Source: CALBPI01 sp039027435 (GTDB lineage Bacteria > Pseudomonadota > Gammaproteobacteria > Steroidobacterales > Woeseiaceae). Taken from it: DNA of 64,000 nucleotides. The notes under the pieces were generated by a model. The model saw nothing but the letters and a program-made list of their open reading frames with translations. It was not told where the DNA came from and did not search any database. The stretch is from assembly GCA_039027435.1 (NCBI GenBank), contig JBCCKF010000002.1:1-64000 (forward strand). Reading direction: 5' to 3'. Shown piece by piece: positions 36,704-45,639 of the stretch (the first letter of the stretch is position 1; every line of letters begins with the position of its first letter). A program made the translations under genes and the position numbers.

Positions 36704-38176
36704 CTATATCGTTTTTGCCTCGAGAAACGTCTCAGCCAGGCCGAATATATGTTCACGTCGATCATCCGAGATTCGGTCGAGCGCGCGCGGCATTAGCGCG
36801 AGCCTCGGGTTTCCTGCGAAAAACTCTCGGTGCTTGTCGATAAAGCGCCAGTACAGCCCATCGACCACGTCGCACCATTCTCCTTTAGGGTAATCGCTCA
36901 TCTTACGCAGGTAGTTGGAACCGCAGATGTAAGGCTTGGTTGCGAAGATGCCGCCGTCACTGAATAGCCCCATTCCGTATACGTTTGGCCCCATGACCCA
37001 TTCGGACGAATCTACGAACATCTCCATAAACCATCGATGAGCACTCGTCGGTCGAATCTCGCATAGGGTCATGAGATTTCCAAGCACCATCAGACGCGGA
37101 ATATGGTGTGCCCACCCAAGCGTCTGTGCGGTTCTAATCGCGTCGTCGAGCGGCACAATTCCGGTGCTCGCTTCGTACCAATCGTTAGTGAACTCACGCT
37201 CATGTGACCAAAAGTTACTGTGATCTTGCTGCTCGCTAAAATTCTGATAGATACCCCGGATGAACTCGCGCCAGCCGATGACCTGGCGGACAAATCCTTC
37301 AACACTCGGCAACGGCACCGACCCGGCTCTTTGGACAACGGCATCCACCACCTCATCAGGCAGGAGTAGTCCCATGTTGATCATCGGACTGAGCACACTG
37401 TGAAACACCGTCGATGAGCGCGTTGTCATAGCGTCCTCATAGGGTCCAAACGACTCAAGACGTTGTTCAACAAATTCCGTTAACCATGAACGCGCCTCTT
37501 CGCGCGTGGTTGGCCACCAAAACTCGTCGGCCGATCCCGGATGATCTGGAAACTGCTCTTTGACCAGTTTGATCACGCTGGTCACATGCGCATTTTGATT
37601 CGCAGCGTCGATCACGGGTGGCTCCACGTTCCGTGGTAGCTTTTTCCGGTTATCTGCATCGTAACTATATTGACCGCCTTCCGGTTCACCGTCGGCATCG
37701 ATCAGAATATCTAGGCGATGACGCTGCTGTTTGTAGAAATCCCCCATCAGCAACCGCTTCTTGCCATCGATGAATTGCGCGAAACGCTCGCGATCGCACG
37801 AAAACATCGGAGAAGAGATAACGGTGTGAGTGAACCCCTCGGCGGTCGCCATCGCTTCCACTCTCGCTTCGAACGGCTTGTCCTCGATCTCGAAGTGGAT
37901 CAGTTCCGTCGAGCCCGCTTCATGCATCGCACGCTTCAAGCGCGCCTCGTAGGTGTGTTTGCTGTTCACATCAAGCAATTCATAGTGAACCTCAAACCCC
38001 GCGGCTCGCAGTTCATCTGCGTAACTTCTCATCGCTGCGAGGAACAACACGATTTTTTGTTGATGATGCCGCTCGTAGGTGCAAAGGCCCATGTCCTCTG
38101 CCATGAACACTCGATGCCCTTGATATGCAGCTAAATTTTCGGGTGGGAAAAGTTGATTGCCCAGAATCAAGATCAT
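36704..38176 (-). CDS. cryptochrome/photolyase-related protein (DPRP / FeS-BCP group variant)
   Basis: A 490-aa flavoprotein. It starts with ILILGNQLF as in the DPRP (PF04244) group; the N-terminal Rossmann-like antenna domain is ~1-165 and the helical FAD-binding domain follows (SVEGFVRQVIGWREFIRGIYQ; WAHHIPRLMVLGNLMTLCEIRP; NVYGMGLFSDGGIFATKPYICGSNYL). DPRP enzymes with a [4Fe-4S] cluster use four Cys. Here the segment is SDYPKGEWC, and the Cys before the WAHHIPRL region is lacking, so only one of four likely ligands (Cys435) is kept and a cluster is unlikely. It may repair DNA photoproducts or act as a light sensor. Directly downstream of the TonB receptor gene. Confidence 0.87.
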   Translation of the reverse strand: MILILGNQLFPPENLAAYQGHRVFMAEDMGLCTYERHHQQKIVLFLAAMRSYADELRAAGFEVHYELLDVNSKHTYEARLKRAMHEAGSTELIHFEIEDKPFEARVEAMATAEGFTHTVISSPMFSCDRERFAQFIDGKKRLLMGDFYKQQRHRLDILIDADGEPEGGQYSYDADNRKKLPRNVEPPVIDAANQNAHVTSVIKLVKEQFPDHPGSADEFWWPTTREEARSWLTEFVEQRLESFGPYEDAMTTRSSTVFHSVLSPMINMGLLLPDEVVDAVVQRAGSVPLPSVEGFVRQVIGWREFIRGIYQNFSEQQDHSNFWSHEREFTNDWYEASTGIVPLDDAIRTAQTLGWAHHIPRLMVLGNLMTLCEIRPTSAHRWFMEMFVDSSEWVMGPNVYGMGLFSDGGIFATKPYICGSNYLRKMSDYPKGEWCDVVDGLYWRFIDKHREFFAGNPRLALMPRALDRISDDRREHIFGLAETFLEAKTI

Positions 38177-38179
38177 CGT

Positions 38180-40249
38180 TCAAAAGCTCCCTTCGACTTC
38201 CAGTCGAATCAGCAATCCGAAATCGCGAAAGCGCTCTTCCGTGAAAGCGATATCGTTGGCCGCGCGATCGTTGTAGATGGCTCGCGAAAAATCATTGCCC
38301 CGATCGTTCAGGTTCGCCACGCTTCCACGCATGGTCATACCGAATACGTCTTTGTGTTCCACGAACAAGCGACTGAACCCACCGGTTGGTGTGAAGAGAC
38401 TAATTTCATCGAGGCGAACTGAGGGACGAGATTCGTCGTAGAAAAACTCAAGGCCAGCCGCCCATTGGGTGCCTGGGAAGTCCTGCCTAAGTACAAACTC
38501 GAAATCCAGGTAATCATCGTCTGAAATCGGCCGAGAGTTGCCGACCAGAGGGTCGATAACAGACGAGCGAGTGATTGCACCTTCGAAGTCAAGCCTAGCG
38601 CCGCTCCAACCCAGAGGGTCAAACAGGAAAGTCAGATTCGTCGAGATCCCGTATCGTTCGGCGGAATCAACATTTCCTGGTGCCTGCCCTCCTCCTTCGA
38701 TCGGAATCTGATCGACGATGTCCGTAATGTCTTCATAGAATGCACTGACGGTAACCGAACCGTACTGACCCAGTGATTGCTGCGCCTGCAAGTCCAGAAT
38801 CCAACTTTGCGGGGGCACCAGGTCCACATTGGAGACGTTCACTCGCTCCTGGTTAACGTTGACAGAAGCAATGAAGTCGAAGAATCGCAGCTGCCCAACA
38901 CGACGCTCTAGTTGCATCGATACATCCAAGCCATCGTTCGCGGCCCAATTGAGCGACACGAAACCCTTTGGCCGAATAAAGTCTCGTGTCTGACCGAACT
39001 CCCCGGACTGGCTGATTTCGGAGTATTCGGCGCCCAACGAGACCTGCAACTGAAGATCAGCACTGAGCAGGCGGCTGTAACTCGCTGTGATCTCCGCGCG
39101 ATCTTCCTCTACGCGCGAAGACACGCCTGGCAATTCGGCGGGCACGAGCACACCGGTATCGTCTCGAACCCGTAGGCTGCCATCGATATCCAGGAAGTTG
39201 TGAGTCCCTTCTACTGCCCACTGCCAATCTCCGCCCAGACCAACATGGGTGTACTCGCCACGCAGCACAGATTCCGCTTCTTCTGCCCGTCGCTTGAAGA
39301 CCGATCCCGTCGGTGGTCGACCATCCTCAAAATCAAAGCGGACACTCGCCTCGGTCGGGCTATCTTCGTACCGATGCAGGCCGATCAGCTTCAGTCGACC
39401 CGGACCGAGCTTGAACTCGTAGTCGCCACCGACTTCGAAGTTGAACTCATCCTCAGACTCTCTGAGGTCCCGTATCTGAGGAACACCGTCCGCCGGATTT
39501 CTGCGAGAAATTTCCTCTGCCTCGAAAATGAACCAATTCACCTCCGCCGACAGGTTCATCACATTCCCAGATTCGAAAATGCGCGTCAGTGAACCTGCGA
39601 TCCCAGGTTGATCAAAGTTATTCCCACCGAATTCATCACGTAGATCCAGTAAATCCCCATCGCCATCGCGAACAAACTCGGGACCGCCAGACCCCGTTGG
39701 GTTCTGATCGTTGGCGACCTCTAACGTCCACTCCGTCGCATCGCTACCGCCGGAAAGCGACAGCGAACCATTGCGCCACCTCGACTCTACGCTATCTGTC
39801 CGGACTTGCGGTGCGTATGCAAAACGTCCGCTGATGCCGCCGCCGGATCGGGTCACGACGTTCAGGACCTGACCAGACAGCCCACCGATATCCAGGCTTG
39901 CGCCGTCAACAACTTCCAACCGCAGCACATCATCGACGGGAATCCTCCCGAGGACGGCTACTGGGCCGTTGGATTTTCCGGAAATACGGCGCCCATTGAC
40001 CAGAATATTGGTGTCCGCTTGCCCGAACCCACGCTCTGAGTCTCCTTCTTCAATGGGAAAACCAGGCACTTGACGCGCCATATCCAGTGCGGTCCGCGGG
40101 GCGAACCGGGCGAACGACTGCGGTTCAAAAACCTCGCGGACCGAGGGGTCATCTGCTGACTGTGCGATCGCGCTTCCGGCGCACAAGAAGGTGCACAAAG
40201 TGCCGGCAACGCACGCGCGTCGCCTGAATGTCGAAGGCTGTCGGAGCAT
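38180..40249 (-). CDS. TonB-dependent receptor
   Basis: A 689-aa outer-membrane receptor precursor. The ATG at 40249 opens a signal (RRRACVAGTLCTFLCAGSAIA-QS); an earlier in-frame start would overlap the regulator gene. The plug domain spans ~35-155 (TALDMARQVPGFPIEEG; NILVNGRRISGKS; VVDGASLDIGGLSGQVLNVVTRSGGG), then a beta-barrel ending RLEVEGSF with terminal Phe. There is no STN domain. The ligand is unknown. It lies 40 bases after the LytTR regulator gene and three bases before the photolyase-related gene, so it is probably in the same operon as a two-component system. Confidence 0.9.
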   Translation of the reverse strand: MLRQPSTFRRRACVAGTLCTFLCAGSAIAQSADDPSVREVFEPQSFARFAPRTALDMARQVPGFPIEEGDSERGFGQADTNILVNGRRISGKSNGPVAVLGRIPVDDVLRLEVVDGASLDIGGLSGQVLNVVTRSGGGISGRFAYAPQVRTDSVESRWRNGSLSLSGGSDATEWTLEVANDQNPTGSGGPEFVRDGDGDLLDLRDEFGGNNFDQPGIAGSLTRIFESGNVMNLSAEVNWFIFEAEEISRRNPADGVPQIRDLRESEDEFNFEVGGDYEFKLGPGRLKLIGLHRYEDSPTEASVRFDFEDGRPPTGSVFKRRAEEAESVLRGEYTHVGLGGDWQWAVEGTHNFLDIDGSLRVRDDTGVLVPAELPGVSSRVEEDRAEITASYSRLLSADLQLQVSLGAEYSEISQSGEFGQTRDFIRPKGFVSLNWAANDGLDVSMQLERRVGQLRFFDFIASVNVNQERVNVSNVDLVPPQSWILDLQAQQSLGQYGSVTVSAFYEDITDIVDQIPIEGGGQAPGNVDSAERYGISTNLTFLFDPLGWSGARLDFEGAITRSSVIDPLVGNSRPISDDDYLDFEFVLRQDFPGTQWAAGLEFFYDESRPSVRLDEISLFTPTGGFSRLFVEHKDVFGMTMRGSVANLNDRGNDFSRAIYNDRAANDIAFTEERFRDFGLLIRLEVEGSF

Positions 40250-40289
40250 CCGGGCATTGTACCGTTTTCGACGCCCGATTCGCGCGACA

Positions 40290-41054
40290 TCACCCCCCAA
40301 TGAGGTCCGAAAGTCGATCCAGGAGCCGACGGCGGAATGACTTGCCGACTGGTATCTCGTCGCCGGTGGTCAAATGGATAACGCTACGATCCGGATCGAT
40401 AGTTTGTAGCTGCTCGATCAAGGACTCACGAACAACGAACCCACGGTGAACCTGCACAAATTCAGACTCTGGCAGTGATGCGAACAGTTGCTTCATCGAA
40501 GCACGGAGCAAGTGCTTTCCGCCGACGTGGTGGATATCCACATAGTTTCCATTGGCGGCAAGCCAGTGAATGCTCTCAACATCGACCACTCTGACTGAAT
40601 TCACCGACTTGATCAGAACTCGGCGGATTGGTTTGGAATCCACCATCTCGGACTGAAGCCGTATCACTTCGCCATGCGCAGTGCCATCGGCAATTAGACT
40701 CTCTACGCGATTGACGCAGATCGCCATCCTTTCGTCATCGAAAGGTTTCAAGAGGTAATCGATCGCGTAAATTTCGAATGCCGAAACCGCGAACTCAGAA
40801 TACGCGGTCACAAATACAATTAGCGGGGGTGATTTCAGGGCCAGTAGTTGCCGCGCCAGGTCAAGACCAGTCTCTCCTGGCATTTGGATATCCAGGAATA
40901 CGACATCCGGCCGACCGTCCGCGACGCCAGCCACCAACCCGTCACCGGATGCGAAAGTGGCTTGAATCCGCCAGTGAGGAAATCGTTCAAGCGCAGACAA
41001 GAGATTGCCCCTCGCCATAGCTTCATCGTCAACGACAAAGGCATTAACCGTCAT
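40290..41054 (-). CDS. LytTR family response regulator
   Basis: A 254-aa two-component regulator. The receiver domain spans ~1-120 with acidic pocket DDEAM, phospho-acceptor Asp in VVFLDIQMPG (~55) and Lys in YLLKPF. The LytTR DNA-binding domain spans ~145-250 (RRVLIKSVNSVRVVDVESIHWLAANGNYVDIHHVGGKHLLRASMKQL; FVQVHRGFVVRES; VGKSFRRRLLDRL). It overlaps the histidine kinase gene by 11 bases (TGACACATGACGG), so it is translated with it. The TonB-dependent receptor and photolyase genes immediately downstream are the obvious targets. Confidence 0.93.
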   Translation of the reverse strand: MTVNAFVVDDEAMARGNLLSALERFPHWRIQATFASGDGLVAGVADGRPDVVFLDIQMPGETGLDLARQLLALKSPPLIVFVTAYSEFAVSAFEIYAIDYLLKPFDDERMAICVNRVESLIADGTAHGEVIRLQSEMVDSKPIRRVLIKSVNSVRVVDVESIHWLAANGNYVDIHHVGGKHLLRASMKQLFASLPESEFVQVHRGFVVRESLIEQLQTIDPDRSVIHLTTGDEIPVGKSFRRRLLDRLSDLIGG

Positions 41055-42165
41055 GTGTCACCATTCGTGCAGGAAAGGCGAGCGACACCTCGTAATGTGT
41101 TTCGGACGCTTCAGTTTCCAATTGAGTGTGATCGCCAAATCTGTGGCGCATTCTTGTTTCCAGGTTTTGCAAACCTGTTCCAGATTCTTCTGACCTTGTT
41201 ACATCACCCTCTGGTCTTGAATTTCTGACTTTAAGCATCGCAACACTATCGGACACGACTGCTTCAATCACGATATCGACCACCTCTGGATGTGTGCCCT
41301 GATCAATCTCTGCGTGTTGCTCAATGACATGCCGAAAGACGTTCTCAACCAATGGTTGCAGCGTAAAAGGCAAGCAAACGGTGCCGGAAAGATCGCCTGA
41401 GAGATTCATGGTCGTCTTGAACCTGCCCTTAAAGCGAAGTGCTTGAAGCTCCAGATAGCTCTCAACAAACTCGACCTCTTCGGCGATGGTTACTGTATCT
41501 CGTGATGCATTCGCAATCGTGAATCTCAACAATGCACCAAGCTTTGCTACCGCTCGCACTATCGGAGCACCGTCGTCGCTCACTCGAGCGAGATAGCTGA
41601 TCGATCCCAGGCTATTGAACAGGAAGTGCGGACTTAGCTGAGCTTGCATCAGCTGCATTTGCTGCTTGGACAAAGCAAGTGCGTCTTCCGCTTGCTGGCG
41701 TTGCAATTCGGAGTTTGCGCGCTGCGCTTCACGCGTTCTGTTGCCAAGCACAAGTCCGGCGCATAACGCAAAGGTCAACGCATAGACCACCGCGTAAAAG
41801 AAGACAACCGAGCCGCTCGTCGAGCGATATCTCGCCCACCAGTCTGCCCAGGTGCCACCCTCCACCAGAGTTCCGATGGCATAGTCGTAGGAGAAGTACA
41901 TAGGCAACCATACAAAGACTCCGGTCAGGAACGTGAGACCGAGTGCCTTGGTTGTGAACGGGAAGCGTTGGCGACTGAGAGTCCGTAACAACGCGACCGT
42001 CACGACCACCCATGCCGAATAGGAAGCGACGTAGTAGCCGATATCGCTCAGGCTGAATTCGACATCGAGATCGTATTTCACGATATCCGCATAACGCGAC
42101 AATCCATGGACCACACCGATCGTGATCCACATTCCCCCTATCCAGAAGATGCTCCTCCTGGTCAT
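41044..42165 (-). CDS. LytS/YehU-type sensor histidine kinase
   Basis: A 373-aa inner-membrane sensor. The N-terminal ~145 residues hold four hydrophobic segments with no recognised sensory domain, followed by a short coiled coil (EAQRANSELQRQQAEDALALSKQQMQLM). The His_kinase domain (PF06580-type) has the phospho-acceptor in QLSPHFLFNSLGSISYLA (~180). ATP-binding motifs are QPLVENVFRHV and SGTGLQNLETRMRHRFG. It pairs with the overlapping LytTR regulator. It is the first gene of the minus-strand train, reading away from the divergent NHL-repeat gene. Confidence 0.92.
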   Translation of the reverse strand: MTRRSIFWIGGMWITIGVVHGLSRYADIVKYDLDVEFSLSDIGYYVASYSAWVVVTVALLRTLSRQRFPFTTKALGLTFLTGVFVWLPMYFSYDYAIGTLVEGGTWADWWARYRSTSGSVVFFYAVVYALTFALCAGLVLGNRTREAQRANSELQRQQAEDALALSKQQMQLMQAQLSPHFLFNSLGSISYLARVSDDGAPIVRAVAKLGALLRFTIANASRDTVTIAEEVEFVESYLELQALRFKGRFKTTMNLSGDLSGTVCLPFTLQPLVENVFRHVIEQHAEIDQGTHPEVVDIVIEAVVSDSVAMLKVRNSRPEGDVTRSEESGTGLQNLETRMRHRFGDHTQLETEASETHYEVSLAFPARMVTHDG

Positions 42166-42358
42166 TGCTCTTCAGTACCTCTCCGACACGCACCGCCAAC
42201 CGGTTCGCCGATGTCGATGGTAATGCCATTGGTGATGCACCGTCAGGACGTTCGTCCTCACCAGACGGCGGTTTGGTCACAAACCGGTTGTTCGCAGCTG
42301 TCAGGTCGGCACATTTCCCATGGTATTCCACAAATCGCCAACTAAAGGGGACAGAGCG

Positions 42359-43204
42359 ATGAAAACACTCAAATGGACGGCGCCAGTACTGATGGCAATT
42401 GCAATATGCATATCGAGTATGGCCCACGGAGGACAACCACTTGCGCTAAAAGTCTTCAACATGGATGGTCTGCATGTCGCCGACAACGGACTCATCTACG
42501 CGGCTGAAGGCTTCACGGGCGATCGCCTGTTCGTCATTACGCCAGATGGACAGGTGTTTATTCAGGCAAGCGACCTTGCAGGACCTATCGATATTGCCAA
42601 TGACAGCGAAGGAAATCTGTATGTCAGCAACTTTAATGATGCGACAGTCAGCAAGATTACCCCCGACGGAGAAGTCAGTAAGTTTGCCGATGTGCTGCCA
42701 GGGCCCGCTGGTCTCGTCGTCGACTCCAAGGACAACGTGATCGTTTCTCACTATGGCGTGGGGAACGGCGATGGAACCACCCTGCTGAGAATTGCACCGA
42801 ACGGCGCGGTCGACACATTTTCGACTGGTGGTCTGCTTCTCGCACCCGTAGCAACGGCGATCGATGACGAAGACAACGTCTATGTCGCCAACTTCCAGGA
42901 GGGCAGCATCATCAAGATCTCGCCGCAGGGAGATCAGACGCTACTCACCAAGATCGATGCGCCGGACGGATTTGCCATCGGACATATGGCGTTCGCTAAG
43001 GATAAGCTCTATGCGACCGCGATTGCCGGTCGGGCAGTGCTCACGATTCGCACGAACGGCAAAGTTCGCGAACGACGCGCGCGGATCGATGAAGGTCGCT
43101 TTCCTAACGGTCTGACCTATGACGCGGAGAACGAGACGATTCTGTTCACCTACGGGTTCTCACCGGTTGCTGACATCGAACGCATCCATCTCGGCGACCA
43201 GTAG
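42359..43204 (+). CDS. secreted SMP-30/NHL-repeat beta-propeller protein
   Basis: A 281-aa precursor. The ATG at 42359 follows AAGGGGACAG and opens a signal (LMAIAICISSMAHGG). The mature part repeats a six-bladed pattern such as PIDIANDSEGNLYVSNFNDATVSKITPDGE and VATAIDDEDNVYVANFQEGSIIKISPQG, typical of NHL/SMP-30-type propellers (also Vgb-like). It may be a lactonase or a ligand-binding propeller; catalytic metal ligands of gluconolactonase cannot be assigned with confidence. It is divergent from the sensor kinase gene, whose 193-base upstream region it shares. Confidence 0.82.
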   Translation: MKTLKWTAPVLMAIAICISSMAHGGQPLALKVFNMDGLHVADNGLIYAAEGFTGDRLFVITPDGQVFIQASDLAGPIDIANDSEGNLYVSNFNDATVSKITPDGEVSKFADVLPGPAGLVVDSKDNVIVSHYGVGNGDGTTLLRIAPNGAVDTFSTGGLLLAPVATAIDDEDNVYVANFQEGSIIKISPQGDQTLLTKIDAPDGFAIGHMAFAKDKLYATAIAGRAVLTIRTNGKVRERRARIDEGRFPNGLTYDAENETILFTYGFSPVADIERIHLGDQ

Positions 43205-43214
43205 CCTGCCGGAA

Positions 43215-43255
43215 GCGCTCCCTTGCTGCGAAATCCTGGAGCAGTGAGGGAGCGC
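43215..43255. terminator. bidirectional terminator hairpin between convergent genes
   Basis: Perfect 9-base arms GCGCTCCCT and AGGGAGCGC, extended inside by further pairing (CTGC with GCAG), loop of about 11 bases. It starts 11 bases after the NHL-protein stop and ends 6 bases before the convergent amidohydrolase stop. The plus strand follows with GACTTTTA. Confidence 0.6.
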
Positions 43256-43260
43256 GACTT

Positions 43261-45033
43261 TTAGTTGCGCTCAAACACAACGCGACCATCGACCATGGTC
43301 AGGACGATCTGGCCGCCAAGGATTCCCTCCGGGGAGTCACCCGCCAATGCAAACGGATCAATGTCCATCGCGGTGATATCCGCCCATTGACCCACTTCGA
43401 TCAGGCCGGTTTGATCCTCACGAAAGCTCGCATGCGCCGACCATGACGTGTAAGCACGGATCGCCTCATCGACTGTCATGCGCTGCTCGGGATACCAACC
43501 GCCTTCGGGAAGCAGATCCGCATCTTGACGTGTGATCGCTGCGTGCAGCCCGTAAAAAATGCTGTGATCTGAGCCCGGGTTGTCGGAGTTAAATGTGAGT
43601 CGCGCACCGGCCTCCCGCAGCGTTCGCCAGGCATAAGCGCCGAGGATGCGTGTTGATCCCAGGCGCTCCTCAGCCCACGCTTTGTCCTCCATCGCATGCG
43701 GCGGCTCCATGGAAGCAATCATGTCATACTGCTTCAGTCTGGGAATATCCGAATCCGCAAGCACCTGAGCGTGCTCGATGCGGTGTCGATTGGCGATGGT
43801 CTCCGGATACTCAAGAAATACAGCCTCAAGGATATTGATCGCTTCGCGATTGCCAGCATCACCGATCGCGTGGATCGCAATCTGGAATCCCGCACGCATT
43901 GCTTCTGCGTTTAATGCCTCATCGAAGCCGTAGTTGCCACCACTAACACCACGGTGACCAGCCATATCTGAATAATCGGCAAGCAGTCTCGCACCGCGCG
44001 ATCCCAAAGCGCCGTCGTAGTATGCTTTGACGGTCCGTGTGACCAACATGCTATCTGCATCTCGGTCCGGCCCCTTTTTTAACCACCGCCGAATTAACGG
44101 CTCATCTCTCAGAGAAAGCATCGCGAAAACGCGGATCGGTAACGCACCCTCTGCCTCCATTGCCTCAAGCGTCAGCATCTGCATCGAATCCAGACCCGCA
44201 TCATGGATGGCGGTGTAGCCATCTTTTGCCATCTGTTCAAGACCCAGTCGCGCATGGCGACGCAGCGTAGCCCGAGTCGGTACGGGCAGCACCGGATCAA
44301 ACATGGTGACCGCACGGTTCATGAACAAACCGCTCGGCATTCCTTTCTCGTCGAGTTGCATTTCACCGCCGACAGGCACCACCGAAGATGCGCTCACACC
44401 GGCAACCTCCAGGGCTTTCTCATTCACCCACACCGCAAACCCATGCCGCCCGCGAAGCAGTACCGGATGATCGGGAACGGCCTCGCTCAACTCGCGCTTA
44501 TCCGGATAGTTGTTTGCCCATGCACCCTCATCCCAGCCTCGACCGATAATCCATTCGCCTTTCGGCGTGGATAGTGCACGCCGACGAACTAACTCGACCG
44601 CTGTTGCCGCGTCGGGAACATCAATCAGATTGACTTTGTCGAGAAGCGCACCCAATCCAAAAATATGGGTGTGCGAATCGACGAGTCCCGGAAGTACAGT
44701 CGCACCGTCGAGATCGATTACGCGGGTTGAGTCACCCGATAGCTTCAGTGCGTCCGAGCTGGAACCCACAAAACGAATAATGCCGTCTTCGATAACAACG
44801 GCCTCTGCATCCGGACGCCAGCCGCGCTCATCCAGTGGCGCTTCACTACTGATTTCGCCACTGAGCGAGGGCTCATCCCAACTTAGGGTATACACGCGCG
44901 CGTTGGTAAGAATGACGTCAGCTTCCGACCCATCCGTTTGCGCAACATCGGTGCTCGAGACTGTTTCGGAACGACATCCGACGAGTACCACCATGAGTAG
45001 CGCCAGCGCCAATTTTCGCAATACTTCATCCAT
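43261..45033 (-). CDS. amidohydrolase family protein (YtcJ-like), lipoprotein
   Basis: A 590-aa precursor. The lipobox LMVVLVGC near residue 20 predicts an envelope lipoprotein. TIM-barrel metal motifs: DSHTHIFG (HxH), HAIGDAGNREAINILE, NRHRIEHAQ and TFNSDNPGSDHSIFYGLH, with a composite beta-sandwich at both ends (ILTNARVYTLSWDE; VLTMVDGRVVFERN). YtcJ/NfdA-like members hydrolyse N-substituted formamides or other amides. The substrate here is unknown. The small duplicated-motif gene upstream is 47 bases away on the same strand. Confidence 0.9.
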   Translation of the reverse strand: MDEVLRKLALALLMVVLVGCRSETVSSTDVAQTDGSEADVILTNARVYTLSWDEPSLSGEISSEAPLDERGWRPDAEAVVIEDGIIRFVGSSSDALKLSGDSTRVIDLDGATVLPGLVDSHTHIFGLGALLDKVNLIDVPDAATAVELVRRRALSTPKGEWIIGRGWDEGAWANNYPDKRELSEAVPDHPVLLRGRHGFAVWVNEKALEVAGVSASSVVPVGGEMQLDEKGMPSGLFMNRAVTMFDPVLPVPTRATLRRHARLGLEQMAKDGYTAIHDAGLDSMQMLTLEAMEAEGALPIRVFAMLSLRDEPLIRRWLKKGPDRDADSMLVTRTVKAYYDGALGSRGARLLADYSDMAGHRGVSGGNYGFDEALNAEAMRAGFQIAIHAIGDAGNREAINILEAVFLEYPETIANRHRIEHAQVLADSDIPRLKQYDMIASMEPPHAMEDKAWAEERLGSTRILGAYAWRTLREAGARLTFNSDNPGSDHSIFYGLHAAITRQDADLLPEGGWYPEQRMTVDEAIRAYTSWSAHASFREDQTGLIEVGQWADITAMDIDPFALAGDSPEGILGGQIVLTMVDGRVVFERN

Positions 45034-45080
45034 CGACAGATAGTCTCAGATGCCTCGCGAAATTGGTAACGGGAATTGAA

Positions 45081-45533
45081 TCAGGCGCTGTTGTAGGGGT
45101 CGTAACCACCGGATGCTTGCACATCCTCGAGCAACTGCAACTCGTCGGAGACTTCTTGCGGTGACAATTCGGGCTTTTCGATCATAACGCGGAGCATTTG
45201 CGTAGAAACCAACGACAACTCCTCGAGTTCGTCGACAGACGGACTTTCCTCAGCAGTCCTTAGCGCTTTGGCCAACTCAGTGTCATCCACGACTTCAAAG
45301 GATGCGTTGCGTGGGTCGCGGGCGAGTACACCGTTGCCCGTCGCCTCAATATCCTTCAAGCGTTGACGGACTGTTTCCTCATCCTCATCGATGAGCACTT
45401 CCAGCATCATGGTGGAAACCAGTTCGAGTTCGACCGACTCGACATCATCAACCCAAACGGTACCACCAACGTCATCGGTGATGACCTTGGGTCTCCGTCT
45501 GATTCGAACTGTTCCGGTCAGATCCGGATCCAC
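45081..45533 (-). CDS. small acidic protein with internal duplication, unknown function
   Basis: A 150-aa cytoplasmic protein, strongly acidic with no signal or membrane segment. GTG at 45533 is preceded by GGGAG at good spacing. Two copies of a ~35-residue helical unit are visible: VELELVSTMMLEVLIDEDEETVRQRL (~33-58) and LEELSLVSTQMLRVMIEKPELSPQEV (~103-128). The shared core is LVSTxMLxVxI. No family recognised. It is read after the large BNR-repeat gene, but the long hairpin between them may separate transcription. Confidence 0.65.
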   Translation of the reverse strand: MDPDLTGTVRIRRRPKVITDDVGGTVWVDDVESVELELVSTMMLEVLIDEDEETVRQRLKDIEATGNGVLARDPRNASFEVVDDTELAKALRTAEESPSVDELEELSLVSTQMLRVMIEKPELSPQEVSDELQLLEDVQASGGYDPYNSA

Positions 45534-45563
45534 GAAACACTCCCGACGCTAGAATCAGTGCAC

Positions 45564-45602
45564 GCACACGAAATGGCAGACGAAAGCCTGCCATACGTGT
45601 GC
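45564..45602. other. long imperfect hairpin between minus-strand genes
   Basis: Arms GCACACG / CGTGTGC outside and ATGGCAG / CTGCCAT inside, separated by AA on one side and A on the other, with loop ACGAAAGC. That is 14 base pairs around an asymmetric bulge. It lies 38 bases after the BNR-repeat gene stop and ~31 bases before the next start. No T-run follows, so terminator, RNA processing site or mRNA 3'-end stabiliser are all possible. Confidence 0.55.
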
Positions 45603-45639
45603 TATCGGCACATTCGCCGGATCATTTAGTGCCACCCAA

